Origin: Opitutaceae bacterium
GTDB taxonomy: Bacteria > Verrucomicrobiota > Verrucomicrobiia > Opitutales > Opitutaceae
DNA length: 64,000 nucleotides
Direction of reading: 5' to 3'
Assembly (NCBI GenBank): GCA_028284235.1
Contig: JANQSC010000029.1
Location: forward strand, 108,371 to 172,370
The notes under the pieces are model-generated. The model was not told where the DNA came from. It searched no databases and worked only from the letters and a program-made list of their open reading frames with translations. The position numbers and the translations under genes were made by a program. Below, piece by piece: positions 60,233 to 64,000 of this stretch (position 1 is the stretch's first letter; each line of letters starts with the position of its first letter).

Positions 60233-61078
60233 TCAGTCAAACGTCTGTGTAGACAATTCGTAGATGAAAGTCGGATTGAATCCATGCGGATCTGCCAAGG
60301 CGTCGATTTCGAGAGCAATGTTGTTCCCCCTGGCGAGTTCGTTGTCACCCAAGCGTTCGAGCTTCGCTTCAAGCTGAGCGATTTCGCCTTTCAGGGATTG
60401 CTTGTTTTGCAGGTAGAGCACGCGAGCGATGGTGTCGCTTGTCGGTTCGATCCAAATGCGTTTCCGGGACGTAGACGCTAGGTGGATTCCTTGAGTCTTG
60501 TATTTACCGATGGTTCGTTTGCCTGAACCTCGGAGACGGCTTTCTAAGAATTTGTAGTGATTTTCAGGATGCAGGACATCCACCAAGAATCCGAACAACC
60601 ACTTGTCCTCGCTGGAACAAGACAAAGCGATTTCTCGGAGCGACTCCGATTCGCGAACGAGTTTGCCGTTCGCAACATAGGAATAAGTGCCTGAAGGTTG
60701 AGTCAGCACTTCGTGAGTCGGCTCTACTTTGAACGGCGCCTTGTCCTTGTCCACCATCTGGTAGAGCCGCAACCGCACGCTCCTTCCCCGCTCGAATTGG
60801 AAATGAAACTCCCGATTCCGGATCACCGGCGGACCCGGAACCCTACCGCCTTGAACATAAACATCCGGCCCCCTCCGAATGATCGTGATCACGCCGCGAG
60901 CCTCATACCGCGACACGCTCCCGTACAGATCCAGAGCTTCAACCATTTGCTCCCTCAAGCCAGAGCCACTCGAGGCCCCCAAACACGTTGGCAAAGCAAG
61001 CGCCGCCGCAAATAGTGAAACAACAGACCTCATCACAGTGACACCCTTGAGAATCGTATTCTTCTTTAGAGATTTCAT
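60233..61078 (-). CDS. Secreted protein of unknown function (LolA/DUF2092-like beta fold possible)
   Basis: 281 aa; a start at 61033 (MRSVVSLFAAALALPTCLG) would give a tighter signal peptide. Mature part: 'MVEALDLYGSVSRYEARGVIT', 'REFHFQFERGRSVRLRLYQMV' (core HFQFERGRSVRLR), 'GTYSYVANGKL', 'KTQGIHLASTSRKRIWIEPT', then a C-terminal coiled-coil and 'DPHGFNPTFIYELSTQTFD'. The strand order 'YEARGVI..FHFQFE....Y....VANGK' is like periplasmic LolA-fold/DUF2092 proteins. Its 3' end occurs as two displaced fragments (57445, 59651). Confidence 0.55.
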   Translation of the reverse strand: MKSLKKNTILKGVTVMRSVVSLFAAALALPTCLGASSGSGLREQMVEALDLYGSVSRYEARGVITIIRRGPDVYVQGGRVPGPPVIRNREFHFQFERGRSVRLRLYQMVDKDKAPFKVEPTHEVLTQPSGTYSYVANGKLVRESESLREIALSCSSEDKWLFGFLVDVLHPENHYKFLESRLRGSGKRTIGKYKTQGIHLASTSRKRIWIEPTSDTIARVLYLQNKQSLKGEIAQLEAKLERLGDNELARGNNIALEIDALADPHGFNPTFIYELSTQTFD

Positions 61079-61102
61079 TAACCAATGAGAACGCTCGAGA
61101 GG

Positions 61103-61915
61103 TTAGTTTCCTACGTTGGGTAAGAAACCATCCATTCTGAATTTCTCTGAGTAGCTGAGAAAGCTGCGAAGCGCTTCTTTAGGCTTCTCCGGCCCGAGGT
61201 ACTCGCTCCCTCGGTAACTGTGAGCGAGTATGCGCCCATATCGGTCTGTCACAACCAGACAGGGTATTCCGCTTCCTTTCATTCGACTGATCAACTTGTT
61301 GCTCTTTTTCCCGAACTTGATAGCGGGCCACGGCATTTCGTCTTCGTGCATGTACTTCTTCATCTCCCCCGTCCCGCTGTCGGAACTAACGAAGATCAGC
61401 TCGAAATTGTCGTGACCAATGAGTTTCATAGCTTCGTAGAACGCTACCAGTCTCGGAGTAAATTTTCGACAAGGGCCACACCATCGAGCCGAAAAGTAAA
61501 ACGCGTAGAACTCGGGATCCGCCCTGGACGCGAAATCGAAAGGCACGAGTTTTCCATTATCGTACGTCACCAAATTGTAGGCCAGGTACTTTGAGAGAGG
61601 AGAATCGGATTGTTCTACAGGGCCAACGGCCTCCGACTCGGCGACGTGGTTCCGCAGCCACTGAACTGCTAGGATCTTACTCTTCTCATCAAGGGCCGCG
61701 TAGGGAACGTTTACACGTGCTCGTTTCTTTCCCTCCTCCAAGAATATGAACTGGCCGTAGAATCCAACGATGCTCGCTTCGACCGAATCGCCAGCGAGAG
61801 TCGTCCAAGTTACCGTTTCGGAATGAGCGAATTGGGCAAGCGCGACCATGCCAAAAAGTATACGGAAACGCTCCATCATTGCCTTCCTGGGTTTGAATCT
61901 AGTTTCCATCTTCAT
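61103..61915 (-). CDS. SHD1-domain plus thioredoxin-like (nucleoredoxin type) secreted protein
   Basis: 270 aa; M1 or the ATG pair at residues 13-14 may start it. A signal-like stretch (MMERFRILFGMVALAQF) leads to residues ~33-90, an SLA1-homology-1 domain ('TVTWTTLAGDSVEASIVGFYG' in part, ending 'AALDEKSKILAVQWL'), and then a thioredoxin fold from ~125 with the redox pair C146-G-P-C149 in 'SARWCGPCRKFTPRLVAFYE', plus 'ELIFVSSDSGTGEM' as in tryparedoxin/nucleoredoxin. SHD1-thioredoxin fusions are seen in Planctomycetes and Verrucomicrobia. A periplasmic disulfide reductase is expected. Confidence 0.85.
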   Translation of the reverse strand: MKMETRFKPRKAMMERFRILFGMVALAQFAHSETVTWTTLAGDSVEASIVGFYGQFIFLEEGKKRARVNVPYAALDEKSKILAVQWLRNHVAESEAVGPVEQSDSPLSKYLAYNLVTYDNGKLVPFDFASRADPEFYAFYFSARWCGPCRKFTPRLVAFYEAMKLIGHDNFELIFVSSDSGTGEMKKYMHEDEMPWPAIKFGKKSNKLISRMKGSGIPCLVVTDRYGRILAHSYRGSEYLGPEKPKEALRSFLSYSEKFRMDGFLPNVGN

Positions 61916-61976
61916 ATCACTGTGACCGCAAAGCGCAATATTTCAAACTCCGAACGTCGAGGTGTGGAGGCAACTG

Positions 61977-62507
61977 TTAGCCGACCTTATCTACCACTGT
62001 TTGCTTCGCATTGTGTTTATCCTCAATGCCAATTCCTACAAGGATGACTCCAGCGAGCCCAGTGAACACAGAGACAAACCACAAAATCCTGTCCTTTTTT
62101 CTCGCCTCTCTAACGACGCTATCAAATGCAATGGGTGTGCTGCCATTGTACAAGAGATTCATAATTCGGTGCATTTCTTCATCCATCCTCTCTTGATAAC
62201 TGACTTCTGCTAAATTCCCTCTGTGAATTCTCACCAGCAACCACGTTATCTCCATTTCATGCGGAGATCTAAAAAAATAGACTCGACTATCGTTCGATAG
62301 TTTCAACCTCAGCTCGTAGTATTCTATTTTTCTGAATCTTCTCCCAATCTTGATCCGATGATGTTTCTCTACGCTCTCTATTATTCCCTCTGACTGGGGA
62401 TACTCTTCGAGTGGTTTGTCAGGATCTACGCCCCCGAAGGATCGAACTACGAAGATACCAACAGTCAATGCTAGCAAAAGGAGTCCTAATTCTATTTTTG
62501 ATCTCAT
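61977..62507 (-). CDS. Hypothetical membrane protein
   Basis: 176 aa: N-terminal helix 'LGLLLLALTVGIFVVRSFG', a beta-rich middle ('IIESVEKHHRIKIGRRFRKIEY', 'YELRLKLSNDSRVYFFRSP'), and a C-terminal helix 'ILWFVSVFTGLAGVILVGIGI'. Not recognised. It lies 12 bp after its upstream neighbour, which also has two helices and beta strands, so the two probably form one operon and one membrane complex. Confidence 0.5.
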   Translation of the reverse strand: MRSKIELGLLLLALTVGIFVVRSFGGVDPDKPLEEYPQSEGIIESVEKHHRIKIGRRFRKIEYYELRLKLSNDSRVYFFRSPHEMEITWLLVRIHRGNLAEVSYQERMDEEMHRIMNLLYNGSTPIAFDSVVREARKKDRILWFVSVFTGLAGVILVGIGIEDKHNAKQTVVDKVG

Positions 62508-62519
62508 TCCCTGCGAACG

Positions 62520-63023
62520 CTAAGATGAGGAGTCAGAACCGGAGGAGCCAGTGCCGATTGTCTCGCTCGCCTGGTTGGCATAAATTATTCGTTCAACAAC
62601 TGCCTCAACAAAAGACTCATAGCTTTCCTTTTGCTTACCTCGTTTTCCAATAGCAAAGAGCGGAGTATGATCGAGAAATAGAAAAACCGTGTATTCAATT
62701 CTTGATCTCATCAGAACCAATCCGGTAATCAGACAGGCATAGAGAACTAGAGCCGTATACAATACCCAGGTTTTTTCGAGGTAGCCTAATGAAAAGTAGA
62801 AGATACCTGCTAAACCCAAAACGATAGCAAAAAACTGAATGAGATTGAGTTCATAATTTCTTTTCAGAACTTTGGAAGGTGTTGGCCGTAGCTCGTTTAG
62901 GGGGTATCTAACAGTTGCGCTAGGCCCCAAAAATTCGCCGCTCTTGATCTCGATTTCATCAATCAAGAGTCGGAAAATCGTGTATCTCCCGTATCCACTC
63001 TCTTTGTAAGTTACTTCCAACAT
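62520..63023 (-). CDS. Hypothetical membrane protein
   Basis: 167 aa: N-terminal soluble beta part ('RYTIFRLLIDEIEIKSGEFLG'), two helices 'LIQFFAIVLGLAGIFYFSLGY' and 'WVLYTALVLYACLITGLVL', then 'RIEYTVFLFLDHTPLFAIGKR' with a final 'SYESFVEAVVERIIYAN' helix and a Ser/Gly tail. The central 'FAIVLGLAGI' and 'EYTVFLF' pattern resembles a membrane-linked PH-like domain, but I cannot name a family. Twelve base pairs upstream of the 61977 gene. Confidence 0.5.
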   Translation of the reverse strand: MLEVTYKESGYGRYTIFRLLIDEIEIKSGEFLGPSATVRYPLNELRPTPSKVLKRNYELNLIQFFAIVLGLAGIFYFSLGYLEKTWVLYTALVLYACLITGLVLMRSRIEYTVFLFLDHTPLFAIGKRGKQKESYESFVEAVVERIIYANQASETIGTGSSGSDSSS

Positions 63024-63094
63024 TTCCTGGGAACACTAAGGTAACACGATGGGTGCGTTATTACTCATCGAGTCGACTACTTTACTCTGTTTTC

Positions 63095-63775
63095 TTACCA
63101 AAATTTCCACCACGGCTTTGAATCAAGTCCGAACGCATTTCCAGCTAGGTCGTTCAATTTCTTTGCTTCTTCCTGGTTCAAGTAAAACCAAATAGAGGCT
63201 TGCCCATTGTCCTTTGCGTAAAAATTGAACCCGGGCATCATTAGGTCCTCCATTACGGTGGACACAGTATCGGGGTCTGCCCAGTCATTATCGACCTTTA
63301 TCTCAAACGATCGTTTTATCCCATCGACCGTGTACTCTAAGCGGGCCTTTCCCTCATCGATATCGACAAAGTCTGATAAACCCTCAAGTTTCCTAGCTCT
63401 GCCCGTTATACGATGAAAATTCTCTACTATACTGACATAATCTCCAGTATCTTCTATGCACTCCGTATCAAAGTTCCAAGCTCTGTCGCTGAAGTACCTC
63501 CCCCATGGTTCTTCTTCGATCTCTGAACCGTAAACAAATAGAATCAGTCCGAACGGGTCGTCTTCATACTCTTTTCGATCAAATGAGATAAGGAAATCAT
63601 CCACTGAGACTCCGTCGTTTAAAGTGATCCCTAGACCTGAAAGCTGTTCTATTTGAAGTTCAAGTTTCATACTTTTCATTTCGTTATGATTGGAAGAATC
63701 GGCTCTCGCAGTTCCGAAAAACGCTAATCCGATCAATGCGCTAAGAGAAGCTACGAAAGCAAGATGTGGGATCAT
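63095..63775 (-). CDS. Hypothetical secreted protein
   Basis: 226 aa with a signal peptide MIPHLAFVASLSALIGLAFFGTARA. The acidic mature part ('DDFLISFDRKEYEDDPFGLILFVYG' in part, 'DFVDIDEGKARLEYTVDGIKR', 'IWFYLNQEEAKKL') ends PWWKFW. No family recognised; the regular strand pattern suggests a small alpha/beta domain outside the membrane. Preceded by the clearest copy of repeat element D. First gene of the minus-strand series. Confidence 0.5.
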   Translation of the reverse strand: MIPHLAFVASLSALIGLAFFGTARADSSNHNEMKSMKLELQIEQLSGLGITLNDGVSVDDFLISFDRKEYEDDPFGLILFVYGSEIEEEPWGRYFSDRAWNFDTECIEDTGDYVSIVENFHRITGRARKLEGLSDFVDIDEGKARLEYTVDGIKRSFEIKVDNDWADPDTVSTVMEDLMMPGFNFYAKDNGQASIWFYLNQEEAKKLNDLAGNAFGLDSKPWWKFW

Positions 63776-63783
63776 TCCTATTT

Positions 63784-63900
63784 GCCGAACAAGTTATTCT
63801 AACAACGTTGTCATATCATCCCAGCGATTAGAAGCTTTTCAAGCCTGATTTAGGTGACTCCACTTAACTCGGTGACCACAAGTAATCCGATATCACTCTA
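63784..63900. repeat. Separator element D, copy 3
   Basis: gccgaacaagttattctaac, aacgttgtcatatcatccca, gcgattagaagcttttcaag, cctgatttaggtgactccac. It contains the palindromes ACAACGTTGT and GCTT-TTC-AAGC. Copies at 57226 and 59478 share the same order. Confidence 0.8.
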
Positions 63901-63939
63901 CATTCGAAGTCCCCCTGCGGTTTCGGGAGTTTTCGCAAC

Positions 63940-63957
63940 GGCTGGGAAGTAGTTTAA
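63940..63957 (+). other. Remnant of the 3' end of a Gfo/Idh/MocA-like gene
   Basis: ggctgggaagtagtttaa encodes GWEVV-stop and matches 17 of 18 bases of the Gfo/Idh gene end at 48116-48133. A family B repeat follows in both places (15 and 19 bp later). Confidence 0.55.
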
Positions 63958-63975
63958 ACAACAATGCCCACTAAT

Positions 63976-64000
63976 GTAGGGCCGGCGCTTGCGCCGTGCC
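63976..64000. repeat. Palindromic repeat (family B, copy 6), cut by the window end
   Basis: gtagggccggcgcttgcgcc, then gtgcc at the window end; it matches the left arm of copy 5 at 48148. Confidence 0.75.

Noticed and set aside
48806..64000. Prophage
   Set aside because: No capsid, terminase, tail, lysis or phage integrase gene is seen; the nuclease and Xre genes alone are not enough.
48806..64000. Integron integrase or transposase
   Set aside because: No tyrosine recombinase or transposase motif was found in any frame of the island; if an integrase exists it lies outside the window.

Overview
The window looks like a chromosomal segment of a glycan-degrading bacterium, most likely Verrucomicrobiota (Opitutae/Puniceicoccales type); Planctomycetota is the main alternative. 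The assignment is inferred from gene style: many secreted sulfatases, Tat-exported sugar enzymes and oxidoreductases, a mutarotase-SSS transporter fusion, a RhaEW fusion, a VCBS-repeat lipoprotein, and GC-rich hairpin repeats in almost every intergenic gap. No rRNA, tRNA, CRISPR array, integrase or transposase gene was found.

Layout. 1-3 kb: a truncated methionine sulfoxide reductase fusion, a YceI lipoprotein and mannonate dehydratase. 3.3-8.3 kb: amino-sugar catabolism (Tat-exported N-acylglucosamine 2-epimerase family protein, NagA, NagB) beside an SSS symporter. 8.6-20.4 kb: two separate sulfatases, an FG-GAP lipoprotein, pyruvate carboxylase, a secreted beta-propeller protein and an SUMF1-domain/EF-hand gene pair. 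20.6-30.9 kb: a sulfatase-sulfatase-sialidase-sulfatase operon, a GntR/LacI-hybrid regulator, a sialate mutarotase-SSS symporter fusion and an HpcH/HpaI aldolase. Two matching operator/promoter sites tie the operon and the transporter into one regulon. 30.9-40 kb: an L-rhamnose operon (rhaI, rhaEW, rhaB, lactate dehydrogenase) with a divergent AraC regulator, followed by an NCS1-type permease and a small membrane protein. 40.5-48.1 kb: M1-like metallopeptidase, hotdog thioesterase, DUF6702 protein, a GMC oxidoreductase with its subunit 3, and a Tat-exported Gfo/Idh/MocA protein.

48.2-63.9 kb differs sharply. It is mostly AT-richer and made of short, mostly unrelated genes of unknown function. 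All but one run on the minus strand, and they are separated by recurring sequence blocks. Among them are a HELCH metalloprotease-like protein, an AbgT transporter bracketed by inverted repeats, an Xre regulator with clear operators, an HNH-like protein, an EACC1-like protein, a two-TM protein, a NUC1 nuclease, an epimerase, a secreted hydrolase, an SHD1-thioredoxin fusion and many small membrane or secreted proteins. Repeated separators, displaced copies of one gene's 3' end, and a repeated sequence at both edges make this an accessory island, possibly an integron-like cassette array. It is the best candidate here for something undescribed.

How the genes work together (inference): secreted sulfatases and the sialidase strip sulfate and sialic acid from host or algal glycans. 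SSS/NCS1 transporters import the sugars. NagA/NagB, UxuA, the HpaI aldolase and the rha pathway feed fructose-6-phosphate, pyruvate, DHAP and lactate into central metabolism, where pyruvate carboxylase replenishes oxaloacetate.
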